A stretch of DNA of 31,035 nucleotides from a virus: positions 1-31,035 of the IMG/VR virus record IMGVR_UViG_3300030389_002524; one strand, written 5' to 3'. The translations under genes were made by a program, and so were the position numbers. Positions 15,747 to 22,747 of the stretch are shown one piece after another. Under the pieces are notes generated by a model that did no database searches, was not told the DNA's origin, and saw only the letters and a program-made list of their open reading frames with translations. Within the stretch, counting starts at the first letter, position 1, and the number at the start of each line of letters is the position of its first letter.

Positions 15747-16086
15747 AATAAGGGTTGGTTTGCATTTTTGGTGTACCATCCCACAAATAAGCATTGCTGT
15801 ATGAATTTATATTTATGCTTGGGTCTTTAGAATCTCTGTAATATTTAATTCTACATAAAAATTGTTTAGATAAATGCTGTGATGGTAAATAAGGTACAAC
15901 AGCATCGTGATATGTATCACTTTTTTCATCTAACTTTCTATTTTCTAAATAAGCAAACATTGCACTTGATTTACCTATTTTCTTTGTTACAACATAATAA
16001 TCTATGTTTGTTTGATCGTAACCCCAAGATCGGTAGAATATATCTCCAACCTTTATATGTTCGTTATTGTATGTATATCTACGCAT
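15736..16086 (-). CDS. Hypothetical protein with KVGDIFYRSWGYDQTN motif, 116 aa
   Basis: I choose ATG 16086 (MRRYTYNNEHIKVGDIFYRS), an 8-base overlap with the upstream stop. The longer frame from 16176 begins inside the preceding gene. The segment VGDIFYRSWGYDQTNIDYYV is a pattern I have seen in small phage and plasmid proteins, followed in them by a basic, SH3-like beta fold. The C-terminal half contains HLSKQFLCRIKYY and NAYLWDGTPKMQTNPYYG. The pattern suggests a compact protein or nucleic acid binding domain, but the function is unknown. Confidence 0.6.
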   Translation of the reverse strand: MRRYTYNNEHIKVGDIFYRSWGYDQTNIDYYVVTKKIGKSSAMFAYLENRKLDEKSDTYHDAVVPYLPSQHLSKQFLCRIKYYRDSKDPSININSYSNAYLWDGTPKMQTNPYYGR

Positions 16087-16354
16087 AAGGTAATCTTGTA
16101 TTAAGCATTGCTGTGATCTTATCTTCGTGTGAACCAATGTATTTACCACATATTGGTGTACATTCTGTTGTAACAATAATACCTTTTTTGTATTTCTTGT
16201 TTTTTAATATTGTATCTTTTTCTAATACAACATTTTTTCTACCTGTATAACCCAAAACTTCTCTGTCAGGTTTATCAGTTCTAATTCTACCAATAAGTTT
16301 ACCTCTAAAATAGTAATCTATTGTGTAGCCAAGTATTTCAAATGTATTTCCCAT
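16079..16354 (-). CDS. Hypothetical protein, 91 aa
   Basis: The protein begins MGNTFEILGYTIDYYFRGKL and looks beta-rich, with RIRTDKPDREVLGYTGRKNV and KKGIIVTTECTPICGKYIGS. Two nearby cysteines (CTPIC) might bind a metal. It starts on the last base of the preceding gene's stop and overlaps the next gene by 8 bases. No family is recognised. Confidence 0.55.
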   Translation of the reverse strand: MGNTFEILGYTIDYYFRGKLIGRIRTDKPDREVLGYTGRKNVVLEKDTILKNKKYKKGIIVTTECTPICGKYIGSHEDKITAMLNTRLPYA

Positions 16355-16617
16355 TATATTACGGATATTAAATAAGATCTATCGCATTCTGTTAGATATT
16401 TACTATCAAATCTATTTTTATATTCTTCTTTTAAATCTTCTTCTGTAATATCTAAATAAGAATCTTTTAATAAACCAAATGTATATTTATCTACACTTAA
16501 ATCGGTAACACATCTTGTATCAGGTACAGGGTGTTTGCTTTCAGTTATATATTCAACTGTTTTTGTTTTGGTAGGGTGTGAACCCCATTCGGTAACTCTT
16601 TTAATAATTTTTGTCAT
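16354..16617 (-). CDS. Hypothetical protein, 87 aa, first gene of small-gene unit
   Basis: The product begins MTKIIKRVTEWGSHPTKTKT, with a C-terminal half of charged helices (LDITEEDLKEEYKNRF). It follows a terminator, a TTGTTATAT element and the leader AAATAAACATAA, so it is probably the first gene transcribed in the cluster that ends at 15055. Function unknown. Confidence 0.6.
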   Translation of the reverse strand: MTKIIKRVTEWGSHPTKTKTVEYITESKHPVPDTRCVTDLSVDKYTFGLLKDSYLDITEEDLKEEYKNRFDSKYLTECDRSYLISVI

Positions 16618-16635
16618 TTTTATGTTTATTTGTAT

Positions 16636-16646
16636 CTAATATAACA
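16636..16646 (-). promoter_or_regulatory. TTGTTATATTAG promoter-like element with AAATAAACATAA leader
   Basis: The minus strand carries TTGTTATATTAG, then ATAC and AAATAAACATAA before ATG 16617. The same leader follows the elements at 24754 and 21545. The box TATATTAG differs from the flavobacterial TAnnTTTG by one base. The T-run of the terminator at 16663-16696 lies about 19 bases upstream. Confidence 0.55.
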
Positions 16647-16662
16647 ATAATTTGTCAGAACT

Positions 16663-16696
16663 AAAAAAAACAGGGTTACTATTTTTCGCCCTGTTT
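16663..16696 (-). terminator. Rho-independent terminator after the 50-aa gene
   Basis: Minus-strand stem AAACAGGG / CCCTGTTT (8 pairs) with a 13-base loop, followed by eight T residues. It lies 8 bases past the stop of the 50-aa gene and before the promoter-like element of the small-gene unit. It likely ends the terminase transcript. Confidence 0.85.
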
Positions 16697-16703
16697 GTTT
16701 GAA

Positions 16704-16856
16704 TTATTTATTACTAAAAAACCCTGTTACAGTCCATTTACCAAGACCCAGCTTATATTCTTCGCTGCTTGGTTTGGGACCCCATACATTCTGTACTTGA
16801 AATTTAGGGTTATCTAGTAGGTTATCTAATTCGTCTTTAGTTATATTCTCATACAT
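16704..16856 (-). CDS. Small hypothetical protein downstream of terminase, 50 aa
   Basis: ATG 16856 follows a TTGTTATATTAG element by only 4 bases. The product opens MYENITKDELDNLLDNPKFQ and continues with VQNVWGPKPSSEEYKLGLGK before ending FFSNK. The Trp/Gly-rich middle and clean stop just before a terminator suggest a real, perhaps separately transcribed gene. I do not recognise it. Confidence 0.55.
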   Translation of the reverse strand: MYENITKDELDNLLDNPKFQVQNVWGPKPSSEEYKLGLGKWTVTGFFSNK

Positions 16857-16860
16857 ATTG

Positions 16861-16871
16861 CTAATATAACA
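16861..16871 (-). promoter_or_regulatory. TTGTTATATTAG promoter-like element after terminase
   Basis: The minus strand reads TTTGTTATATTAG between the terminase stop (16884) and ATG 16856. It is the only such copy not preceded by a terminator. CTAAT and ATTAG flank it as a short inverted repeat. It could serve the single 50-aa gene. Confidence 0.4.
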
Positions 16872-16883
16872 AATTAGTATTAA

Positions 16884-18044
16884 CTATCGTATTGCATATT
16901 TTCCAAAGTTTGGTTTCGATAATATTGAATAGGTTGCGTATCTGACTGCGTCTGTAATATGATTATGTTTATCCTCTGGTATGTTTGTTAATTTACCTGT
17001 ACGATCTTCTTTCCATTTATAATTACGAAATTCTTGTATTGCATTTTTACTATCTTTATGTATATACAGCTTATACCTTTTTAAAAGATCTATACCTGCA
17101 TTAACAGAATCTTTACCTTTTAAACTTGGACGAATATTCCAACCCATTCGTCTTAACTCATCAATAAGTCGTGGCTCAGCACTATCTAAATAAATCTGTT
17201 CTTTACTTATACCAACCTCTTTAAATTTATTATGTATATCTAATGTTGTCATCATTGTTCTATATAAATGCTCTTTTATATATAGATCATAACCATTTTT
17301 ATATACACTAACAAGTGTAGAAGGGTCATTTGTATAACCTGCATCTGCACCATACGAAATAAAAGTAGCTTCTTCAGGCAATACAGTATATTCATAATAA
17401 TTAAATATTACAGCTTTACTTGTACCTTTTTCTCCAAGACCATATATTTGCCAATACTGCTCATCTGTCAATCGTAACCTTTCAATCTCATCTACAAGTG
17501 TTTGTTCTAAAAATGGGTTGTCTAAATAGTTTGTTTTTAAAAAACTTGCATCGTCTCTTGGTATTATCTTGTCATATATCCAATGATACTCTTCGCTTGG
17601 GTTATAATCTAAAATAATTTTCTCGCTTGTTCTAAATAATAATTGTTGCCAATCTTCGTAATATAATTCGTTTGCTTCATTTATAAATAGCAAATCTCGT
17701 TTTCTTCCTCTAACCTTAACAGGCTGATCTAAACTTATAAATTCAATAAGATTACCAAACAAAGTATATTCAGAGCTTGATTTGTTGTGATAATCTTCAT
17801 TATATATATTATATTTTCTTAATATACTTAAAAAATCTCTTAAAACAGTTGCCCTAAGAGCAGGAAAAGTTTTACGACATATAGTAATAATCTTTTTACT
17901 ATTTCGTAGGCAATAATAAAAAATAATAAAAAGAAGAATATTGTAGGTTTTTCCACTTCTTGTGCCCCCTTGGTTAATTATAATTTTCTTGTCACTCTTT
18001 ACAAGGTGTTTAAAGACAACATTACTCTGTATCTTTATTTGCAT
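16884..18044 (-). CDS. terL: Terminase large subunit
   Basis: The 386-residue protein is the DNA packaging motor and nuclease. The ATPase half has Walker A GGTRSGKT (residues 26-33), a Walker B strand DLLFINEAN with catalytic E123, and a coupling motif LDYNPS (145-150). The RNase H-like nuclease half has D234 (GADAGYTNDPS), D287 (LDSAEPR) and D365 (HNHITDAVRYA), the three acidic positions expected. It resembles PBSX-type (Terminase_3) enzymes and is slightly short but complete. It overlaps the small subunit by 23 bases, so the pair is co-translated. The packaging mode (headful or cohesive end) cannot be read from the sequence. Confidence 0.95.
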   Translation of the reverse strand: MQIKIQSNVVFKHLVKSDKKIIINQGGTRSGKTYNILLFIIFYYCLRNSKKIITICRKTFPALRATVLRDFLSILRKYNIYNEDYHNKSSSEYTLFGNLIEFISLDQPVKVRGRKRDLLFINEANELYYEDWQQLLFRTSEKIILDYNPSEEYHWIYDKIIPRDDASFLKTNYLDNPFLEQTLVDEIERLRLTDEQYWQIYGLGEKGTSKAVIFNYYEYTVLPEEATFISYGADAGYTNDPSTLVSVYKNGYDLYIKEHLYRTMMTTLDIHNKFKEVGISKEQIYLDSAEPRLIDELRRMGWNIRPSLKGKDSVNAGIDLLKRYKLYIHKDSKNAIQEFRNYKWKEDRTGKLTNIPEDKHNHITDAVRYATYSILSKPNFGKYAIR

Positions 18045-18378
18045 CTATTATTTCAATTTTTACATCTTTTGGTATGCCATCTGCACCTGTTATTTCTTGC
18101 CTTTCGACATATCCTCTTTTTTTACCTCTTGTTTTTAATAAGAATATTGTTGCTGCTGTAGAGCCATCTTGTATTTGTTTATGTAATTGACTCTCTGCAA
18201 AATCTAATGCAACATTTTCAATATCATCTACTTTCTTTGCAAATTCTTTATCCTCGTTATAGTAATTATAAAAGGTTGTTCGCCCAATACCAACTTGTTT
18301 ACAAGCAGTTGTAACAACTCCCAAAGATTTCTCCAATGCTTCAATCAATCCTTTTTTTATGTGTTCACTTTTGTTCAC
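18022..18378 (-). CDS. terS: Terminase small subunit
   Basis: The 118-residue protein uses a GTG start at 18378 overlapping the previous stop. Residues 8-50 form a helix-turn-helix (ALEKSLGVVTTACKQVGIGR then TTFYNYYNEDKEF), like homeodomain-type small terminases of Gram-positive and Bacteroidota phages. The central helix (FAESQLHKQIQDGSTAATIF) would mediate oligomerisation, and the acidic C-terminus (KVEIIDANKDTE-type end) may contact the large subunit. It recognises viral DNA to start packaging. Its place directly before the large subunit supports the call. Confidence 0.85.
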   Translation of the reverse strand: MNKSEHIKKGLIEALEKSLGVVTTACKQVGIGRTTFYNYYNEDKEFAKKVDDIENVALDFAESQLHKQIQDGSTAATIFLLKTRGKKRGYVERQEITGADGIPKDVKIEIIDANKDTE

Positions 18379-19220
18379 TTCTTATAGTTTATATTTAATA
18401 TTTTTGGTGCTGCATTATTCCAGCTTACTCTGTGGTGTAATCTTCTAAAATTTAAACCCATCATACTTACTTTTACACAACTTGGTGAATATATTACACT
18501 ATAAAATGATTTCAGATAAGTGCCTTGATCTAAATAAATATCTGTCAGACCACCTTTATTTTGTTGTGTTGGTGTTTGTTCTAATCCTATTTCACATATT
18601 GTAAAAAAAAGATCTCCCACTTCCCCCTGCTTTACATATGTTGTAACATCTTCATTTACTCTGCCTAAAAATGTGAAAGGTCTTTCAGTACTACAAATAA
18701 AAAAATTCATTGCTTTTCTTGTAATACCATTTTTAAATACGTGGCAATTACTACCACCAATAAAATCACCCCCCTGTGCTATTGCTAATGTTTTTAAATT
18801 TGTGCTTCTAAAATATTTTAATAATATTTCTATTATATTACTAACATTTTTTATTAATGATTTTCTTGTAATATACTTACCTTTTTCATTTACCTTAAAT
18901 CTAAAACCTGTATAATCGTCATCTAATACTAAAAAATATTTATAATTAAGATCTTTTGCTATTTTAAAAACTTCGTTTCTAGCATAAACAACTACCTTTT
19001 CGTTGTCGTAATTATCGCCAATGTCAAAGTATTTTACTTTTTTTTTGTCAAAGACAACAACTTCGTCTTGAAAATTTTCTTTATACTTATATAATTCTTT
19101 ATCATCTGTGCTACAAACAATCTTTATATCTCCTGTATAGTTTTGTTTTTTAAGTGTGTAATATGTTTTTACATTGTCAGCACGACCATATGATAAAATA
19201 AAAGTGCAAAAATTATTCAT
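18375..19220 (-). CDS. TET-associated-type glycosyltransferase (TAGT family)
   Basis: The 281-residue protein has an N-terminal ILSYGRADNVKTYYTLKK, then GDIKIVCSTDDKELYKYKEN, VVVYARNEVFKIAKDL, and the acidic YFLVLDDDYTGF (D100-D102) expected to bind a metal-nucleotide sugar. The SYGR.DN...Y and LDDDY pattern matches, to my recognition, TET/JBP-associated glycosyltransferases of phages, which are thought to add sugars to oxidised bases in phage DNA. It is a putative DNA-modifying enzyme located between a ParB-domain gene and the terminase. No TET/JBP oxygenase is visible in the window, so its acceptor is unclear. A conventional GT-A enzyme modifying another target is the main alternative. Confidence 0.7.
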   Translation of the reverse strand: MNNFCTFILSYGRADNVKTYYTLKKQNYTGDIKIVCSTDDKELYKYKENFQDEVVVFDKKKVKYFDIGDNYDNEKVVVYARNEVFKIAKDLNYKYFLVLDDDYTGFRFKVNEKGKYITRKSLIKNVSNIIEILLKYFRSTNLKTLAIAQGGDFIGGSNCHVFKNGITRKAMNFFICSTERPFTFLGRVNEDVTTYVKQGEVGDLFFTICEIGLEQTPTQQNKGGLTDIYLDQGTYLKSFYSVIYSPSCVKVSMMGLNFRRLHHRVSWNNAAPKILNINYKK

Positions 19221-19932
19221 TATTCATATATTCGTTATATATCTCCTCTTGTAGTTTTACATAACCATTTCTAAGTGCTTTGTCAAAATCAATAATTACA
19301 AGTGCGCTTTGCTCCATTAAATTTTGTACATTTTTTTCAGAGTGTGCATAATAATCTGCAACTTTACTATAATCAAATACCAAATGTCTTTGTGCAGCTT
19401 TTATTAAAAACTCTTTTTCTTCTTTTGGTAATTTACTTGATTTTATATTATTTAATAATTCGTTAGTTTTTTCTTGATTTATAAGATCTTTAATTTTTGG
19501 TTTTTCTTCGCTTGGTGTGTAAATTGGTGCATCAATTTTTTTTGTATATATACTTTCATCATCTTCTAATCTTTGTGGTACATTTATAGCCCAATCATCA
19601 AGCTCATCTATTTCCCAATCATTCGCCAATAAATCCCAATCCCAATCGCCATATGCGACATTGTCTTTTACAATAAACTCTTTTTCTTGTTTCTTTGTTA
19701 AATTCTCTGCTCTTATAATATATATATCTTTAAAACCTGCTTCAAGACAAGCTCTGTATCTCATATTACCACCAATAATTATATTTTGTTCGTTAATTAC
19801 AATTGGTCGCAGTTTTAACATTTCTGGAAATTGCTTTACGCTTTTGACTAATTTTTTAAATTTACCATCAGTTATATTTCTTGGATTTTCTGCATTTAAA
19901 GATATAGCGTTAATTTTTACTTTTTCGATCAT
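19213..19932 (-). CDS. ParB-like nuclease domain protein
   Basis: Residues 1-100 form a ParB/sulfiredoxin-type domain: ISLNAENPRNITDGKFKKLV, RPIVINEQNIIIGGNMRYRA with the GGNxRxRA core, and AENLTKKQEKEFIVKDNVAY. The C-terminal part (about 140-239) is helical, with LPKEEKEFLIKAAQRHLVFD, SKVADYYAHSEKNVQNLMEQ and SALVIIDFDKALRNGYVKL. I recognise this second segment as a frequent companion of ParB domains in phages with DNA-modification genes. The enzyme might act as a nuclease or bind modified DNA. It overlaps both the upstream sigma-like gene and the downstream glycosyltransferase by a few bases, so the three are one unit. Confidence 0.72.
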   Translation of the reverse strand: MIEKVKINAISLNAENPRNITDGKFKKLVKSVKQFPEMLKLRPIVINEQNIIIGGNMRYRACLEAGFKDIYIIRAENLTKKQEKEFIVKDNVAYGDWDWDLLANDWEIDELDDWAINVPQRLEDDESIYTKKIDAPIYTPSEEKPKIKDLINQEKTNELLNNIKSSKLPKEEKEFLIKAAQRHLVFDYSKVADYYAHSEKNVQNLMEQSALVIIDFDKALRNGYVKLQEEIYNEYMNNE

Positions 19933-20495
19933 AAAGTATTTATTAATTTATTTTTTAATATTTCTTTAGCTTTTGTATAGCTATTATAAACTGAATAGTA
20001 ACCCTTGTTTTTTATTTTTGAATATTCAGTTACACTTAAATTGTTGGTGTCTATTTCTTCAAAAACTTTAAAATGCTGTTGATGAAAATATAGATTACTT
20101 TTTTTATTTTTTTCTTCATTAAGTATTTTTAAATACCTTTTGTAATATAAATCATAGTTAAAAATTTTTGGTGCCTGTAATTTTGTAACAGTTTTTGTTA
20201 AATATTTACCATCACGATTAACAATAATAATGTCTCCATTAATATCTATTTTTAAATATAGCTTTTCAATTTTTTTATATTTTCTAACATAATCGGTATA
20301 AATACCTTTTAACATTTTATATATATACCAATAGTTTGGTTTTCCATTATATAATATATCTTGACCCTTATAAATTTTTTGATACAATCTTAAATACATT
20401 TCACTAACAACATCTTTTGCAGTATTTTTACTTGCGCCAAAACTTCTAGTTATACCAAGCCATTTTTTATGATTTAAAAAAACTTCTTTTATCAT
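19929..20495 (-). CDS. Sigma factor-like protein A, 188 aa
   Basis: The N-terminal region (HKKWLGITRSFGASKN, then AKDVVSEMYLRLYQ) looks like sigma region 2 (helices with 'AEDlvQEMYlR' type), and GQDILYNGKPNYWYIY follows. The C-terminus (LSVTEYSKIKNKGYYSVYNS then KAKEILKNKL) resembles the helix-turn-helix of region 4. It is similar over its whole length to the protein at 22256-22747. Such proteins in Bacteroidota phages are probable alternative sigma factors or transcription regulators. The middle (YLKIDINGDIIIV) is a beta-containing insertion absent in the paralogue. It is coupled to its neighbours by 4-base overlaps. Confidence 0.6.
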   Translation of the reverse strand: MIKEVFLNHKKWLGITRSFGASKNTAKDVVSEMYLRLYQKIYKGQDILYNGKPNYWYIYKMLKGIYTDYVRKYKKIEKLYLKIDINGDIIIVNRDGKYLTKTVTKLQAPKIFNYDLYYKRYLKILNEEKNKKSNLYFHQQHFKVFEEIDTNNLSVTEYSKIKNKGYYSVYNSYTKAKEILKNKLINTL

Positions 20496-21226
20496 AATGT
20501 ACCCCTTAATGTATAACTATCAATGTCAGCGTCATCTACGAAAAATTGTTTATATCTTGCTATTGCTTCGTAGGTTTTTTGTTTACCACTATTATAAAAA
20601 TCTTCACTACAATCCATAATACCTATATCTAAACTGCCTTTGTCTATAACTAAAAATACAAAATTTTTATAATTAATATTAAATATTGAGCAGTATATAA
20701 ATACTTGCACATCATAATGTAATTTATATGGACTACCAACAGAGTATTTTCTCTCTGGTTGCCATAAACTTATGTCTGCTGTGGTTTTTAAATCTACTAT
20801 TCTATCGTTACATAATACATCTGCTTTACCTCTAAAAGGTATGTCATTAATTTTACCAATTTGTGGAACTTCATATTCACAATTAGTTAGTAATTTCATT
20901 GCTTGTTCGTTTCTGTATATAGCATCTTGCAGCCTTTCTGTTTCTGACCTCTCTTTTGCTGTAAATATATTTTTATTATCTTTTTCAGCATCTTTAAATT
21001 TTTTTGTATTTCTACTTTGTACATCTATAAATACTTGCTTGGAAAATTTATGTGGCTCTAATACAGCACAATGTAACAACCAACCTGTTTTTAAAGCAGT
21101 TGTCATTGGCTGTGCATATTCTGTAAGGTATTTATATTTTTTTGGACTTTTTAATAAATGTTTTATTGATGAACTACTTAATGCTGCTTTACCTAAATAA
21201 TCGTAGTAAAAATCATCATCTGTCAT
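20492..21226 (-). CDS. RecE-type PD-(D/E)XK exonuclease
   Basis: I choose ATG 21226 (MTDDDFYYDYLGKAALSSSS), which overlaps the upstream stop by 11 bases. A longer frame from 21286 would overlap it by 71 bases. The 244-residue protein has SSIKHLLKSPKKYKYL, H52 in WLLHCAVLEP, a GKADVL strand (D136) and VDLKTT (D145, K147), then QVFIYC with the Gln and Tyr of the RecE/AddB-type motif (Q174, Y178). This matches the DUF3799 / RecE exonuclease family that degrades one strand of duplex DNA for recombination. No annealing protein of the RecT type is seen nearby. It may process replicating phage DNA or host DNA. Confidence 0.8.
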   Translation of the reverse strand: MTDDDFYYDYLGKAALSSSSIKHLLKSPKKYKYLTEYAQPMTTALKTGWLLHCAVLEPHKFSKQVFIDVQSRNTKKFKDAEKDNKNIFTAKERSETERLQDAIYRNEQAMKLLTNCEYEVPQIGKINDIPFRGKADVLCNDRIVDLKTTADISLWQPERKYSVGSPYKLHYDVQVFIYCSIFNINYKNFVFLVIDKGSLDIGIMDCSEDFYNSGKQKTYEAIARYKQFFVDDADIDSYTLRGTL

Positions 21227-21527
21227 CTTTTTTAGTAAATCGCTTACTTCCCAAGTCTGCGAATCTAATAGTGTCATTTGCTTCATTCAGTTTATTTTTT
21301 AATGCCTGTATCTCTTTTTTATACTGCAAATCTAATTTTTGGTATTTTTCTTGCAATAAATTGTGATCTATTTTTAGCATATGTGTGTACATATACATTT
21401 GATTTATACATTTAATTTTATCTTGTATATTAGATTTTTGTTCGTCTAATAATCTTTGCTCGTATTCTTTAATTAATATTTGTCCTATAAAGTTAAAAGC
21501 TGCTTCGAAGATTAAAAATTGTTGCAT
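21216..21527 (-). CDS. Coiled-coil protein of unknown function, 103 aa
   Basis: The product begins MQQFLIFEAAFNFIGQILIK and then forms a long heptad-rich helix (LLQEKYQKLDLQYKKEIQAL), ending KRFTKKDDR. It follows a TATATTTG element and the leader AAATAAACATAA, so it heads a transcription unit running into the exonuclease. No family is recognised. It might be a regulator or partner of the nuclease it overlaps. Confidence 0.55.
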   Translation of the reverse strand: MQQFLIFEAAFNFIGQILIKEYEQRLLDEQKSNIQDKIKCINQMYMYTHMLKIDHNLLQEKYQKLDLQYKKEIQALKNKLNEANDTIRFADLGSKRFTKKDDR

Positions 21528-21544
21528 ATTATGTTTATTTACTA

Positions 21545-21552
21545 CAAATATA
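21545..21552 (-). promoter_or_regulatory. TATATTTG promoter-like element before the exonuclease unit
   Basis: The minus strand reads TTTTTTATATTTGTAGTA, then AAATAAACATAA before ATG 21527. TATATTTG matches the flavobacterial -7 consensus TAnnTTTG exactly. A T-rich stretch lies just upstream, and no TTTG at the -33 distance was found. The leader is shared with the genes at 16617 and 24737. Confidence 0.5.
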
Positions 21553-21557
21553 AAAAA

Positions 21558-21971
21558 TTAATTTATATTGGTAATTATAGCATCTCTTTCATTAATTAAA
21601 TAGCAAGTTTTTAAAACTTTTTTGCTTTTCCATAATGTAGTTTCAGGACACCATAGTTTTGTAGTTTCTTTTAACTCTAATTTGTTTAACCAAAATAAAT
21701 AATTAGCTTTTGGATCATTAACAAAATATAATTTTACAATATCTTCATCCATCTCCATTAACTTATCATACTTATATTTCTCTAAAAGTTTTTTTTCGTA
21801 GTAATCATTTCTGAATTTCATTTCAATAACACACTCAAAACCTTTTGGTGTCAAACCTCTTGCATCAAAATGTTCATATTGATTTTTACTCCATTGTAAA
21901 TCCCAACCAAGTATGTTAAGTATTGCAACAACTGCTTTTTCCCATTTTTGTATGTTATTTATTTCAGACAC
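21558..21971 (-). CDS. PD-(D/E)XK nuclease-like protein, 137 aa
   Basis: The protein uses a GTG start at 21971 overlapping the previous stop. It has E11 in an N-terminal helix (KWEKAVVAILNILGWDLQWS), D36 in HFDARG, and the catalytic-looking pair E50-x-K52 in CVIEMKFRNDYYEKKLLEKY. This D-x13-ExK arrangement fits a small restriction-fold nuclease or resolvase. The later part (LYFVNDPKANYLFW) suits the closing strands. No catalytic demonstration is possible here. A Holliday-junction-type or nicking enzyme is plausible. It lies among replication genes. Confidence 0.55.
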   Translation of the reverse strand: MSEINNIQKWEKAVVAILNILGWDLQWSKNQYEHFDARGLTPKGFECVIEMKFRNDYYEKKLLEKYKYDKLMEMDEDIVKLYFVNDPKANYLFWLNKLELKETTKLWCPETTLWKSKKVLKTCYLINERDAIITNIN

Positions 21972-22165
21972 TCACTCACCTCTTTTATCCATTGATTAAT
22001 CATTTTGGCATTACAGCTACAAAAGCTGGGCTCGTGATATTTATGTTTCATATATTTTGAATGCAGCGCACACATAACCTGAAAATCTTCATAGACCATT
22101 TCACTTTTAAGTGTTGATCTAATTTTTTTCCATACTTTACGATCTACAATTTTATCTTGTTCCAT
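21959..22165 (-). CDS. Small Cys/His-containing protein, 68 aa
   Basis: The product begins MEQDKIVDRKVWKKIRSTLK and continues with VYEDFQVMCALHSKYMKHKY, then HEPSFCSCNAKMINQWIKEV. The MCALHSKYMKHKYHEPSFCSC pattern suggests a small zinc-binding or DNA-binding fold; related phage ORFs I recall share the 'CALHSKY.KHKY..P..C' signature. It overlaps genes on both sides. Function unknown. Confidence 0.55.
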   Translation of the reverse strand: MEQDKIVDRKVWKKIRSTLKSEMVYEDFQVMCALHSKYMKHKYHEPSFCSCNAKMINQWIKEVSECLK

Positions 22166-22269
22166 TTTTTTCGTCTTTCATCACACCCGCAATTAGGATA
22201 TATTTTTTTCCATATATACCTAATGCCTGTATATTTAGTAATGTAATAAACTAAGTCACCTAATTTCAT
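22144..22269 (-). CDS. Conserved small phage protein, 41 aa
   Basis: This short gene lies in the gap between the sigma-like gene B and the 68-aa gene, overlapping both (14 and 22 bases). The product opens MKLGDLVYYITKYTGIRYIW and ends with PNCGCDERRKKWNKIKL. The GDLVYYITKYTGI...NCGCD.RR..WN.I pattern is one I know from many Bacteroidota phages as a tiny conserved protein of unknown role. The near-perfect pattern makes it a real gene despite its length. Confidence 0.7.
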   Translation of the reverse strand: MKLGDLVYYITKYTGIRYIWKKIYPNCGCDERRKKWNKIKL

Positions 22270-22747
22270 TTTTTAATATATCTTTTACTTTGTTATAAGT
22301 TCTGTACAAACTATAATAACTGATTTTACTTTTCCTGCTCAACTCTTTGATACTCATACCGCCTTCAATAATTCTATATACTTTTGCATCATACCAAAAC
22401 ATATCATCTAATTTTTTATTTATTCTCTTATATGTTTTTTCTATGTCTTGATCTAAATTATTGCTTTTTTTAAGCTTATATAAATACTCATCTATATTAA
22501 TAACATTTATTTTTGCCTTTTTTAGTTGTAAATTAATTGTCATATGTCTTAAACATTGATATATGTACAAATAATTTATATCTCCTTTATAACTAATGTC
22601 TTTGCCTTGATCAATATACTTTATAACTCGAATGTACATTTCTTGTACAAGATCTTCTGCATAATCTTTAAGTCCAAAAGATTTTACAATATTAATCCAA
22701 TCGTTATGTTTGTTTGTTAACTTTTTTTTTAGATCAGAAGGGTGCAT
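22256..22747 (-). CDS. Sigma factor-like protein B, 163 aa
   Basis: I choose ATG 22747 (MHPSDLKKKLTNKHNDWINI), overlapping the upstream stop by 14 bases. A TTG twelve bases earlier would extend it slightly. The N-terminus (KSFGLKDYAEDLVQEMYIRV) looks like sigma region 2 and the C-terminus (IEGGMSIKELSRKSKISYYS, then YRTYNKVKDILKNEIR) like the helix-turn-helix of region 4. It is a paralogue of the protein at 19929-20495, sharing FG..K..A.D.V.EMY.R and GKDISYKGDINYLYIY. It follows the helicase and precedes the recombination genes, so it could control middle or late expression. Role inferred. Confidence 0.65.
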   Translation of the reverse strand: MHPSDLKKKLTNKHNDWINIVKSFGLKDYAEDLVQEMYIRVIKYIDQGKDISYKGDINYLYIYQCLRHMTINLQLKKAKINVINIDEYLYKLKKSNNLDQDIEKTYKRINKKLDDMFWYDAKVYRIIEGGMSIKELSRKSKISYYSLYRTYNKVKDILKNEIR

